From a virus, in the IMG/VR virus record IMGVR_UViG_3300042907_000385, positions 1 through 22,895 of that record: a stretch of 22,895 nt of DNA; one strand, given 5' to 3'. A model generated the notes under the pieces. The model worked only from the letters and a program-made list of their open reading frames with translations, had not been told where the DNA came from and did no database searches. The position numbers and the translations under genes were made by a program. Of this stretch, positions 15,431 to 22,132 are shown piece by piece. Each line of letters begins with the position of its first letter. The stretch's first letter is position 1.

Positions 15431-18093
15431 AGAGATTCCTAGACGTTATTGCAGAAGAAGAAAAGAAGTCCAAGAAAGCAGTATTGGCTTTCGGACGCAT
15501 GAACCCACCAACCAGTGGCCATTTGAAATTGATCGATAGAGTTCGTCATGTTGCAGATAAAGAAGGTGCATCACACCATGTGGTAGTATCTCATTCTCAA
15601 GATAGTAAAAAGAATCCATTATCTGGTGAAGAAAAGATCAAACATCTTAAAAGATATTCACCAGGTACTCGTTTCTCTGCTTCTTCTAAAGAACACCCAA
15701 CTATTCTTCACCATGCTGCTAAGTTACATGCACAGGGACATGACCATTTGATTGTAGTTGCTGGTTCTGATCGTGTAAAGGAAATGCATGACCTTTTACA
15801 TAAGTATAATGGTAAAACAGCAGGTCATGGACATTATCATTTTAAGAAGATTGAAGTTCGTTCTGCTGGTCATCGTGACCCAGATGCAGAAGGAACAGAA
15901 GGTATGTCTGGCACTAAAATGAGACAACATGCTAAGAATAAGGATTTCTCTTCATTTAGACAGGGTGTACCACATCATGTTTCAGATGAACATACAAAAG
16001 AATTAATGCATGATGTTAGTCGTGGTATGGGACTTCATGAGGACGTTAATCACGGAGCATTCAAGGCAATCTTCGTAACAGGTGGTCCTGGTTCTGGTAA
16101 AGATATTATTATTCGTGAAGCGATTGCAGAAAAAAGAAGTGTAGAAATGAATTATACACAAGCACGATCTGTATTGAGTAATCTACACAAAACCAATGAT
16201 TTTAGAGTAGAATCTATTCATAATCGCACTCCATTAATTATCAATGGACCCGCAGAAGATTTAAATACTATTATCGGTATCAAAGAACATCTAGAATCCC
16301 TTGGATATTCTACTATGATGGTATTTGTTGACACTACTAATGAAGCAAGTCAAGAAAGAAATCAAAAGTTGTCTCGCATGATGGTAGAGTCAGTTAGACA
16401 AGAAAAATGGATACAGGCACAATCCAACAAAGAGATATTCAATACTCTATTCAACAACTTCATTTATTTTGATAATAGTGATAGTATCGAGTCCATAGAA
16501 GAAGATATTACAATAACTTACCAAAACATAAATAGTTTTTTGGACGAAGAAGTTGCCCAATACTTATCGTATGAATGGTTTAAGAACCGCAATAAATTGA
16601 ATTTTAATGAAATGTTTAATAAGAATTCTAAACGAATTCAGAAGTCAACAGTAGTTAAATATAATCCAGAATATAAGGCATCAGGACCAAACGATATCAC
16701 ACCAGATAATAGAGCCGGTGAATCACAAATAGATGATATTAAGTATGATGCGCCTAAGAGAACAAAAACTTATACTTTCAGAACATACAGTGAACAACAA
16801 CAACCTAAGATAAAGTTTACTGCTCCTCCAAAGGAAAGTAACTTCTCTAAGGATAATGATAAAGTTAAAAATAAAAAAAGATACTCGGACTCACCAACAG
16901 TTAATCAAAGAATGAGAAATACTAATGGTGTTGGTCCAGAATTTGATACTAGACAACAGGGTACGGTTTATCCAATGTCCGGTCTTGGTGATGTAACATA
17001 CAGAGAACAGACTGAATTTGTTAAATCTCTTCTGAAAAGAGTAAAAGAAGCCATTGATGATCCAGGCGCAGTAGATATGGGAGTTGGAGGAACTTTATGC
17101 GGATCGACTAATAAAGAACCTATGCAATCCTATAAAGATCAAGAAAGAAACATCGGTATAAAAATAACTAAGAAAGGTAAAAAAATGTTTAATAATAAAT
17201 TTACAAATAAAGACCCTGTTGCAGAAGAAATCAAAAAAATCATCGGAGAAAGATGGGACGATGATGAAGATGATGACGTTGCAAAAGCAGATAGAGAATT
17301 AGCAAGAATGAAAGTTAAACCTATCAAGGCTGATACTAAAACTGACCCAGACAAAGAAATGTCTAAGTTGGCAAAGAGAACTCCAAAGGAAGTTGACGAG
17401 GAAGTTGTCGTTGAAGAATCCCGAATTTCCGCGTTAGAATCTTTTTCGGATTCTAAATTAAGAAATTTTCCTGGGTCTAATAGGAATAGACCAATACCAT
17501 CAGAAAGAAAATGGACTGATGAAGAAAAACGAAAAAGATTTGATGATTGGGTAAAATCAGTTGCAGAAAGAAAAAAGAAAGAAATGAAGGAAAACTTTGC
17601 TGACGGGAGACACCCAGAAGATAAAGAAGATGTTGAACTTCAAGAAAAGACTCTTACTCCTGCTGAATCCAAGAAGAAAGAAGAAATTGTAAAGTCCATG
17701 AAAAAGGACAAGGAAGGATTCAAAGAAAGATATGGTAAGAAAGCAAAGTCAGTAATGTATGCAACCGCTACAAAACAAGCAAAGAAAGTTGCAGAAGAAG
17801 CAGAAGTCAATGAAGCAAAAGGACCAACTTCTACTTATGGGTTAGATACTTTTGCAACTAATGAAGAACCAGTAACCCCATTATCAAGAGCAAAAGAATT
17901 AGCTCGCACTGCAATGTCTCGTATTAAAAACGAAATGTTAGGTAAGGCTGGTGCAACTTCTGAAGAAATAGACCCTACTATCAAAAGTACTGATACATTA
18001 AAAGGTCGCATTAAAGGTGGTAAAGACGATGATGTTGGTCCTGCTGCAACTGGTCGTTCTACCAAAGTTAAATTTACTCCAGGCCCAAAATAA
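15427..18093 (+). CDS. NMNAT-like nucleotidyltransferase fused to P-loop kinase, long charged tail
   Basis: An 888-residue fusion. Residues 18-200 form a cytidylyltransferase/NMNAT-like domain: AVLAFGRMNPPTSGHLKLI holds the (T/H)xGH motif (T29-H32), and SGTKMR (161-166) corresponds to ISSTxxR; both are intact. Residues 213-375 form a P-loop kinase domain with Walker A GGPGSGKD (219-226) and an R-rich lid region (QERNQKLSRMM). This order, NMNAT then kinase, recalls NadR. About 500 further residues look disordered and rich in K, E and D, with an acidic run near 615 and a TLTPAESKKKEEIVKSMKK...YATATKQAKK module (743-787) that I recall from many marine T4-like phage proteins. The N-terminus MKRFLDVIAEEEKK resembles T4 capsid-targeting sequences (IAE site). 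It overlaps both neighbours. Confidence 0.87.
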   Translation: MKRFLDVIAEEEKKSKKAVLAFGRMNPPTSGHLKLIDRVRHVADKEGASHHVVVSHSQDSKKNPLSGEEKIKHLKRYSPGTRFSASSKEHPTILHHAAKLHAQGHDHLIVVAGSDRVKEMHDLLHKYNGKTAGHGHYHFKKIEVRSAGHRDPDAEGTEGMSGTKMRQHAKNKDFSSFRQGVPHHVSDEHTKELMHDVSRGMGLHEDVNHGAFKAIFVTGGPGSGKDIIIREAIAEKRSVEMNYTQARSVLSNLHKTNDFRVESIHNRTPLIINGPAEDLNTIIGIKEHLESLGYSTMMVFVDTTNEASQERNQKLSRMMVESVRQEKWIQAQSNKEIFNTLFNNFIYFDNSDSIESIEEDITITYQNINSFLDEEVAQYLSYEWFKNRNKLNFNEMFNKNSKRIQKSTVVKYNPEYKASGPNDITPDNRAGESQIDDIKYDAPKRTKTYTFRTYSEQQQPKIKFTAPPKESNFSKDNDKVKNKKRYSDSPTVNQRMRNTNGVGPEFDTRQQGTVYPMSGLGDVTYREQTEFVKSLLKRVKEAIDDPGAVDMGVGGTLCGSTNKEPMQSYKDQERNIGIKITKKGKKMFNNKFTNKDPVAEEIKKIIGERWDDDEDDDVAKADRELARMKVKPIKADTKTDPDKEMSKLAKRTPKEVDEEVVVEESRISALESFSDSKLRNFPGSNRNRPIPSERKWTDEEKRKRFDDWVKSVAERKKKEMKENFADGRHPEDKEDVELQEKTLTPAESKKKEEIVKSMKKDKEGFKERYGKKAKSVMYATATKQAKKVAEEAEVNEAKGPTSTYGLDTFATNEEPVTPLSRAKELARTAMSRIKNEMLGKAGATSEEIDPTIKSTDTLKGRIKGGKDDDVGPAATGRSTKVKFTPGPK

Positions 18094-19208
18094 TGGATAA
18101 GAAAGTAGAAAAATTAACTACTCTGATTAAAGGTAGGGTGAAGGAACGCCCTACCTTTGGTACAGACCCCAATGACCCTTGGTCTGCAAAAGCAGGGATT
18201 ACTGAATCTGGTACATTAGATTCATATCTAAAATCCAAAGGTATAGACCCTATGCGTGTGAGTCAACAAACCAAAATATCTCATGCAAAAAGTAGTACTT
18301 TTGCGAAGTGGAAACAAGATCGTAAGTTTTCTGAAGAAGTTGAACAGATTGACGAAGATGACCTTCTTAATAAGTATCTTAGAACCAAAGGGTTAAACCC
18401 CAAAACTGCAAGTAAGATATCTAAAATTGCTGCTTCTAAAACCGGTGATTTTAATAAATGGAAAAGAGACCATGTAAGCGGCGGTCGATTACCAGAACAA
18501 ATGTCTTTTAAACATTCTTCGGTTATGAGAAGACAGAAAATGTTAGATAAGGCATATAATAGATTAAAACCTATTCGTATTGCTGGTCCAGACCTTCATG
18601 GAGGTCATCATGGATTGAAAAATGAAGAAACTGATAAGAAAGATACAATAACAATGGATATTCCTTTGTTGATTCGTATACTTGAGTTGGTTCGTGAAGA
18701 TATAAAGACGGATGCTGATCTACATCGTGTAGTTGAAAAACTTATTGATATTCGCAATAAAGGTACTTTAACGATGGATGATTATGATACTGTTTCTAAT
18801 ATAAAAGAACAGTATGTTCCAGAAGATACATATCAAGATAGTTATGCTGCAACACAAACTACTGGACCAGAAATAACTAGCACTGATGATACTGAAAAAG
18901 AATCTGGTTATTATAAATCATCTAAAGCCGCTAATATGGTAAAGTCTCTTTTAAAAAAAAGAACTGTTAAAGAAGACTTATATGACCATGAAAAAGAAGA
19001 TAAGTCAGTAGAAAGTTATGGTAAGAAACCAAAAATTGATACAAGTCCTATTGACCCAAAATCCGCAGGTATTGTTTATGGTGGAAAGACACTAACTAAA
19101 CAACCAAGGGATACAATAGAACTTGACCCTATGATGAAGAAACCTGATGTTACGCCCGATTTCCAAAAGAAGGCCAATATTGATAAGAAATCAACAAACG
19201 ATAAATAG
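18093..19208 (+). CDS. Charged repeat-containing protein, probable virion or head-associated
   Basis: A 371-residue, lysine- and aspartate-rich protein; its ATG overlaps the previous stop by one base (TAATG). Residues 42-77 and 92-127 are two copies of a module (15 of 36 identical, no gaps, 50 residues apart) with L..YL..KG..P...S...KI...K...F.KWK.D. Between them lies EQIDED, an I-x-E site like those cut by T4 prohead protease. A helical TMDIPLLIRILELVREDIKTDADLH segment (212-236) is followed by a low-complexity tail. No enzyme motif is visible. I recall similar modules in T4-like cyanophages but no known function. The gene sits in the late-type block between the NMNAT fusion and the structural gene. 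Confidence 0.83.
   Translation: MDKKVEKLTTLIKGRVKERPTFGTDPNDPWSAKAGITESGTLDSYLKSKGIDPMRVSQQTKISHAKSSTFAKWKQDRKFSEEVEQIDEDDLLNKYLRTKGLNPKTASKISKIAASKTGDFNKWKRDHVSGGRLPEQMSFKHSSVMRRQKMLDKAYNRLKPIRIAGPDLHGGHHGLKNEETDKKDTITMDIPLLIRILELVREDIKTDADLHRVVEKLIDIRNKGTLTMDDYDTVSNIKEQYVPEDTYQDSYAATQTTGPEITSTDDTEKESGYYKSSKAANMVKSLLKKRTVKEDLYDHEKEDKSVESYGKKPKIDTSPIDPKSAGIVYGGKTLTKQPRDTIELDPMMKKPDVTPDFQKKANIDKKSTNDK
18216..18473 (+). repeat. Tandem 36-residue protein repeat within the 18093 gene
   Basis: Codons 42-77 (18216-18323) and 92-127 (18366-18473) encode related modules with shared L, YL, KG, P, S, KI, K, F, KWK and D positions, spaced by exactly 50 codons. At DNA level the copies have diverged, so this is an old duplication. 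Confidence 0.8.
19201..19207 (+). promoter_or_regulatory. Late-promoter-like ATAAATA before structural gene
   Basis: CGATAAATAG lies 45 nt before the ATG at 19246, overlapping the end of the upstream gene, with a strong AAGGAG SD at 19233-19238. It differs from the T4 word by one base. The same 8-mer ATAAATAG also occurs inside genes (5293, 16528), so the evidence is mainly positional. Confidence 0.4.
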
Positions 19209-19245
19209 ATAGATAAACTTATAAGTTTTTTTAAGGAGAAATAAA

Positions 19246-19830
19246 ATGCCATCTTGGGGTAATACCGATTCAATTTATGATAAGCCACACTGGCCTTATG
19301 AAAGACAAGTTCGCCCATTCGCAACATTAGTTACTGCTGGTGCAGTAACTACGGGTAATACTATTATATTCGCTGGTACTAATTCATTAACCGCAGCTAA
19401 TATAGGTATTGTTGCTGGTATGAGTGGGTATGCAGCAAACCTTTCCATTTCTGGTGAAAATGAATTCTTTGCTTCTAATAATACTGTTGTTTCTGTAACT
19501 GGAAACAGTGTAATATTCAGAGCTAACGTTTTTGGAACCATTGCATCTGGAACTTCTATTGATTTCGGAATCCCTATCCGTTACAATGAAGACGGTGCAA
19601 ATACTTACTTTGCTGATACTGTTATAGTATCTAATGGACGTTTAGCTAATACTGTTGGTTTTGCTAATACTGCTACTGCACATAAAGGTTGGGTTCGTGT
19701 AAGAACTGGTACTGGTGGTCGCGCTGGTCGTGTTCAAGTAGAGACTCTTGTTGCTCTTAGTAATGTTGTTACTTCTAATACATTATCAGGTAACACCAGT
19801 AATTCTACTGTTTACTACTCTGGTCTGTAA
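19246..19830 (+). CDS. Probable virion structural protein
   Basis: A 194-residue, low-charge, beta-rich protein starting MPSWGNTDSIYDKPHWPYE and made of G/N/T/S/V-rich stretches (TTGNTIIFAGTNSL, NNTVVSVTGNSVIF, IDFGIPIRYNED), ending with WVRVRTGTGGRAGRVQVETLVAL. The M-P-x-W-G-N/K-T-D start and this composition recall a widespread structural protein of marine T4-like phages, which I cannot verify here. It has the strongest SD in the window (AAGGAG, 8 nt from ATG), a late-promoter-like site upstream and an intrinsic terminator downstream, all as expected for an abundantly made late virion protein. It lacks the capsid-targeting-like N-terminus of its neighbours. Confidence 0.8.
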   Translation: MPSWGNTDSIYDKPHWPYERQVRPFATLVTAGAVTTGNTIIFAGTNSLTAANIGIVAGMSGYAANLSISGENEFFASNNTVVSVTGNSVIFRANVFGTIASGTSIDFGIPIRYNEDGANTYFADTVIVSNGRLANTVGFANTATAHKGWVRVRTGTGGRAGRVQVETLVALSNVVTSNTLSGNTSNSTVYYSGL

Positions 19831-19835
19831 TTATT

Positions 19836-19857
19836 GGGGGATTTATCCCCCTTTATT
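19836..19857 (+). terminator. Rho-independent terminator after the structural gene
   Basis: GGGGGA (19836-19841), loop TTTA, TCCCCC (19846-19851) forms a perfect 6-bp GC-rich stem followed by TTTATT, only 5 nt after the stop codon. The T-run is short and interrupted. It stands out in AT-rich surroundings. Confidence 0.75.
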
Positions 19858-19862
19858 AAATT

Positions 19863-20246
19863 ATGCAAAATTTAACTGATGATAATTTCCTGATATATGC
19901 AATGAAGTGTTATAATTCGCCTCATTGCATTATGTCAGAATTTGAAGGTGATATTAAAAGAACTAAATATTTGAAAAGGTTATTTCGCAAATACAAAATA
20001 ACCAAAAAGTTAAAAGAAAGACTAATTTTAAATCATATTATTTTATTAAATAATGTTTTTGGACCTGTTGCAACATCAAGAATATTATTTTATAAAACCG
20101 ACGAAAGAGATTATGATATTCTAAAGACATTCTTAGAATATCTCGATATCATGCCTGATGAAGTTGTGGGTATCAGAGGACGCAATATTCATACTTCAGA
20201 TATTCCTTTAGAACCTAATATTGTAGAGATATTAATAAACATATGA
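19863..20246 (+). CDS. Conserved-looking hypothetical protein
   Basis: A 127-residue protein starting MQNLTDDNFLIYAMKCYNSP, with a very basic helix (KRTKYLKRLFRKYKITKKLKERL) then LILNHIILLNNVFGPVATSRILFYK and a C-terminal acidic part. The pattern (LTDDNFL.YA...Y..P..., D.KR.KY.KRL...Y, LKERL.LNH...L.N.FG) matches small proteins that I remember as common but uncharacterised in T4-like marine phages. No membrane segment, signal or enzyme motif. It starts 11 nt after the terminator stem with no clear SD, and its stop overlaps the next gene (ATGA). Confidence 0.8.
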   Translation: MQNLTDDNFLIYAMKCYNSPHCIMSEFEGDIKRTKYLKRLFRKYKITKKLKERLILNHIILLNNVFGPVATSRILFYKTDERDYDILKTFLEYLDIMPDEVVGIRGRNIHTSDIPLEPNIVEILINI

Positions 20247-20869
20247 AAACATTTACAAAATTTAGAGAATCCTTAGAATCTAAAAATCCTAAAGAATATG
20301 ATTACGAAGGTGAAATGGCCAAGAATGACATGGAAGTAATTACCATGCATTGTAAACATGTCACTGATATGTTAGATGATACAACTAATCTTCCAGAATG
20401 GGTTCAAAGTAAAATAACTTTAGCTAAAGACTATATGTCAACAGTATGTGATTACTTACATTCTAATTTAGATGAAGAAACTAAAGAACCAACAGGTGAT
20501 CTTAAAAAGGCATGTTGGAAAGGTTATACTGCCATCGGTATGAAAAAGAAAGGTGGTAAAATGGTTCCTAATTGTGTTCCAGAAGAAACTCAATTAGATG
20601 AAAAATCTGCTGCATGGCAACGTAAAGAAGGCAAGAACCCAGAAGGTGGGCTCAATAAGAAGGGTATTGCATCTTATCGTAGAGAGAACCCAGGTTCTAA
20701 GTTAAGTATGGCAGTAACTACACCTCCTTCTAAGTTAAAGAAGGATAGTAAGGCTGCAAATCGTAGAAAGTCATTTTGTGCAAGAATGGGTGGTATGCCT
20801 GGTCCTATGAAGGATGAAAAGGGTAGACCAACTAGAAAGGCATTATCACTGAGAAAGTGGAATTGTTAA
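20243..20869 (+). CDS. Modular small protein with capsid-targeting-like N-terminus
   Basis: A 208-residue protein with three visible modules. Residues 17-75 (YDYEGEMAKNDMEV...LPEWVQSKITLAKDYM) form a helical module with a WVQSKIT..KDY pattern. Residues 87-113 (LKKACWKGYTAIGMKKKGG, then KMVPNCVP) form a short two-cysteine module (C91, C111). Residues 121-208 (KSAAWQRKEGKNPEGGLNKK, SYRRENPGSKLS, KSFCARMGGMPGP, then RKWNC) form a basic module. All three I recall from marine T4-like phage proteins of unknown function. The second and third modules are separated by QLDEK (L118-D-E120), a prohead-protease-like L-x-E site. The start MKTFTKFRESLES partly matches T4 internal-protein N-termini. It is coupled by ATGA upstream and TAATG downstream. 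Confidence 0.82.
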   Translation: MKTFTKFRESLESKNPKEYDYEGEMAKNDMEVITMHCKHVTDMLDDTTNLPEWVQSKITLAKDYMSTVCDYLHSNLDEETKEPTGDLKKACWKGYTAIGMKKKGGKMVPNCVPEETQLDEKSAAWQRKEGKNPEGGLNKKGIASYRRENPGSKLSMAVTTPPSKLKKDSKAANRRKSFCARMGGMPGPMKDEKGRPTRKALSLRKWNC

Positions 20870-21063
20870 TGAAGACATTCAAACAGTTTATAAATGAAGA
20901 TGGAATGGGTGGGGGAGCAATTGCCTCTGCCGGACCAAGTAATGTAGTTGGTAGTGGTGCAATTGCTGGTAGCGGGGGCGCAGGTGGTGAGCCAGGTGTT
21001 CACCTTCCTAGAAAAAAGAAAAGTCCTGTTATGGGGACAATGTATAAAAGAAAAAGTTATTGA
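20869..21063 (+). CDS. Small Gly/Ala-rich protein with capsid-targeting-like N-terminus
   Basis: A 64-residue protein; the ATG at 20869 overlaps the previous TAA (TAATG). In-frame codons from 20857 lie inside the previous gene. MKTFKQFINEDGM closely matches the N-terminal capsid-targeting sequence of T4 internal proteins (MKTYQEFIAEA), with INE as possible processing site. The remainder is a Gly/Ala/Ser-rich stretch (GGGAIASAGPSNVVGSGAIA) followed by GEPGVHLPRKKKSPV and a basic end (KRKSY). After cleavage it would leave a basic peptide of about 55 residues, as expected of a DNA-associated head peptide. Similar small proteins are, to my memory, widespread in marine T4-like phages without known function. 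Confidence 0.8.
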   Translation: MKTFKQFINEDGMGGGAIASAGPSNVVGSGAIAGSGGAGGEPGVHLPRKKKSPVMGTMYKRKSY

Positions 21064-21076
21064 AAAGCAATTTTCA
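21061..21076. terminator. Small symmetrical hairpin between convergent genes
   Basis: TGAAAA-GCAA-TTTTCA is a perfect 6-bp stem with a GNRA tetraloop. Its left arm starts with the TGA of the plus-strand gene, and its right arm ends with TCA, the stop of the minus-strand lipoprotein gene. It may act as a weak two-way terminator; the stem has only one GC pair. Confidence 0.35.
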
Positions 21077-21322
21077 CTGAGTTGACTCGATAGTAACTTC
21101 TAAGTCAGAGATATACCCTTTAATTAGGGTATCTCGCTTTAACAATTTATCAATTTGTTCTTGATTCAAACAAGAAACATCACTACTAGAAATTTTTGGT
21201 ATTTCTGGTTTGACTGGTTTCTTTATTGGAACAGAAACGTATACTATTCTTTCTTTAATTGTTGGTTGTATAGTACATCCACTAATCATCAAACACGTTA
21301 GTATCATCACTAGTTTTTTCAT
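21074..21322 (-). CDS. Rz1-like outer-membrane lipoprotein (o-spanin candidate)
   Basis: An 82-residue protein with a lipoprotein signal peptide: MKKLVMILTCLMISGC, lipobox ISGC with C16 as the lipidated residue. The mature 67 residues start with a proline/lysine-rich stretch (PIKKPVKPEIPK) and end in a short helix. A small proline-rich lipoprotein next to a holin gene is the usual form of an Rz1-type spanin subunit, which joins an inner-membrane partner to disrupt the outer membrane at lysis. The gene starts 41 nt inside the holin-like gene in another frame. No clear Rz-type partner (N-terminal membrane segment plus coiled coil) is seen, unless the 21689 product or a gene outside the window serves. 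This implies a Gram-negative host. Confidence 0.72.
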   Translation of the reverse strand: MKKLVMILTCLMISGCTIQPTIKERIVYVSVPIKKPVKPEIPKISSSDVSCLNQEQIDKLLKRDTLIKGYISDLEVTIESTQ

Positions 21323-21593
21323 CTTTTTTCTTCTCTTTTGATTTTTTCACTGCCACTTCAGTCTTTTTAGTCTGTTCCTTTTCTACTATTTTGGCAATAT
21401 CATCTGGAGTAAGTGCATTACCTTTTTCTGCAAATACACTAATTAAACCAGATAATGTTATACCTAGTGTTACAATGGCTTCTTTCTGGTTGGCATCAAT
21501 AACTAAACCGAAAGCAGTTGCTAACCATACAAACCCACGCCATGTGCTTGGTTCTTTTAATTTTTCTACGATGTAACCTAATGTCTTATTCAT
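21282..21593 (-). CDS. Holin-like membrane protein
   Basis: A 103-residue protein with two short hydrophobic segments (about 18-32, WRGFVWLATAFGLVI, and 39-54, AIVTLGITLSGLISVF) joined by a tight DANQKE turn, and a highly charged, lysine-rich C-terminal tail ending TNVFDD. KEPSTWRG ahead of the first segment followed by a two-helix hairpin with small residues and a charged tail is typical of small phage holins, which form the inner-membrane hole that triggers lysis. SD is CCTT/AAGG at 21601-21604, 7 nt from the ATG, and a TATAAATA site lies upstream. The stop lies within the lipoprotein gene. No endolysin gene is seen in the window. Confidence 0.72.
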   Translation of the reverse strand: MNKTLGYIVEKLKEPSTWRGFVWLATAFGLVIDANQKEAIVTLGITLSGLISVFAEKGNALTPDDIAKIVEKEQTKKTEVAVKKSKEKKKDEKTSDDTNVFDD

Positions 21594-21622
21594 ATGTTTA
21601 CCTTAAAATATTTGTTTATTAG

Positions 21623-21630
21623 TATTTATA
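21623..21630 (-). promoter_or_regulatory. T4-type late promoter word (TATAAATA) for the lysis genes
   Basis: On the minus strand this reads TATAAATA, identical to the T4 late -10 element, 29 nt before the holin-like ATG and with an SD between. It is the only minus-strand copy that I found by eye and lies in a 95-nt divergent spacer. Confidence 0.62.
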
Positions 21631-21643
21631 AAAATAAGGTCAA

Positions 21644-21650
21644 ATAAATA
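21644..21650 (+). promoter_or_regulatory. Late-promoter-like ATAAATA before the XhlA-like gene
   Basis: CAAATAAATATAAAAG lies 38 nt before the ATG at 21689. It matches the T4 late word in seven of eight bases, and an overlapping TATAAAAG offers another -10-like element. Weak on its own, but it sits in the divergent spacer. Confidence 0.35.
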
Positions 21651-21688
21651 TAAAAGAACTTTTTTCTTTTCCCCCTATAGGAACCAAA

Positions 21689-22108
21689 ATGGCGGATGAC
21701 TACACGGATTTAAAAGTTGATGTTGGTGTTTTAAAAGCACAAATCGCCACTATAACAATATTATGTCAGAAAATGGATACTGTCATAGAAAAGATAGTAA
21801 ACCAACAGGACAGATATATTTCACAAATATATGAAGACATGGAAAAAAGAAGAGTTGAAAAAAATGTGGAGTTAAAAGAAGTCCATAATAGAATCGATAC
21901 CGTTATTGATAAAGTTCAATTAACTGAACATAGAATAATGGAAGAGATAAAAGAATTGAGAAAAGAAATGTCAGATAAGTTCGAACAGGAACAAAAATCT
22001 GTAGATAAGTTACAGGATTGGAAATGGATGGTTGCTGGCGGAATAGTTGTAATTTCATGGTTGATTTCTAACGTGGACTATGATACAATAGTTAAGTTAT
22101 TAAAATAA
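21689..22108 (+). CDS. XhlA-like coiled-coil membrane protein
   Basis: A 139-residue protein: residues 1-110 are almost continuous amphipathic helix with heptad-like spacing (VLKAQIATITILCQKMDTVI, VELKEVHNRIDTVIDK, IMEEIKELRKEM), then DWKWMVAGGIVVISWLISNV (110-129) is a single membrane segment preceded by tryptophans. This layout of a coiled coil with C-terminal anchor matches the haemolysin XhlA type found in phage lysis cassettes. It sits divergently from the holin-like gene. The function could be lysis support or inner-membrane spanin-like; the topology (C-terminal anchor) is opposite to normal Rz. SD AGGA at 21679-21682. Confidence 0.75.
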   Translation: MADDYTDLKVDVGVLKAQIATITILCQKMDTVIEKIVNQQDRYISQIYEDMEKRRVEKNVELKEVHNRIDTVIDKVQLTEHRIMEEIKELRKEMSDKFEQEQKSVDKLQDWKWMVAGGIVVISWLISNVDYDTIVKLLK

Positions 22109-22132
22109 ATTTTACTTGGTTATGAGGTCGTC

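Noticed and set aside
16528-16535. ATAAATAG inside the 888-residue fusion gene
   Set aside because: Deep inside a coding region and not near any start; treated as chance.
17835-18065. Minus-strand open frame of 76 codons
   Set aside because: Antisense of the fusion protein tail, with no promoter or SD.
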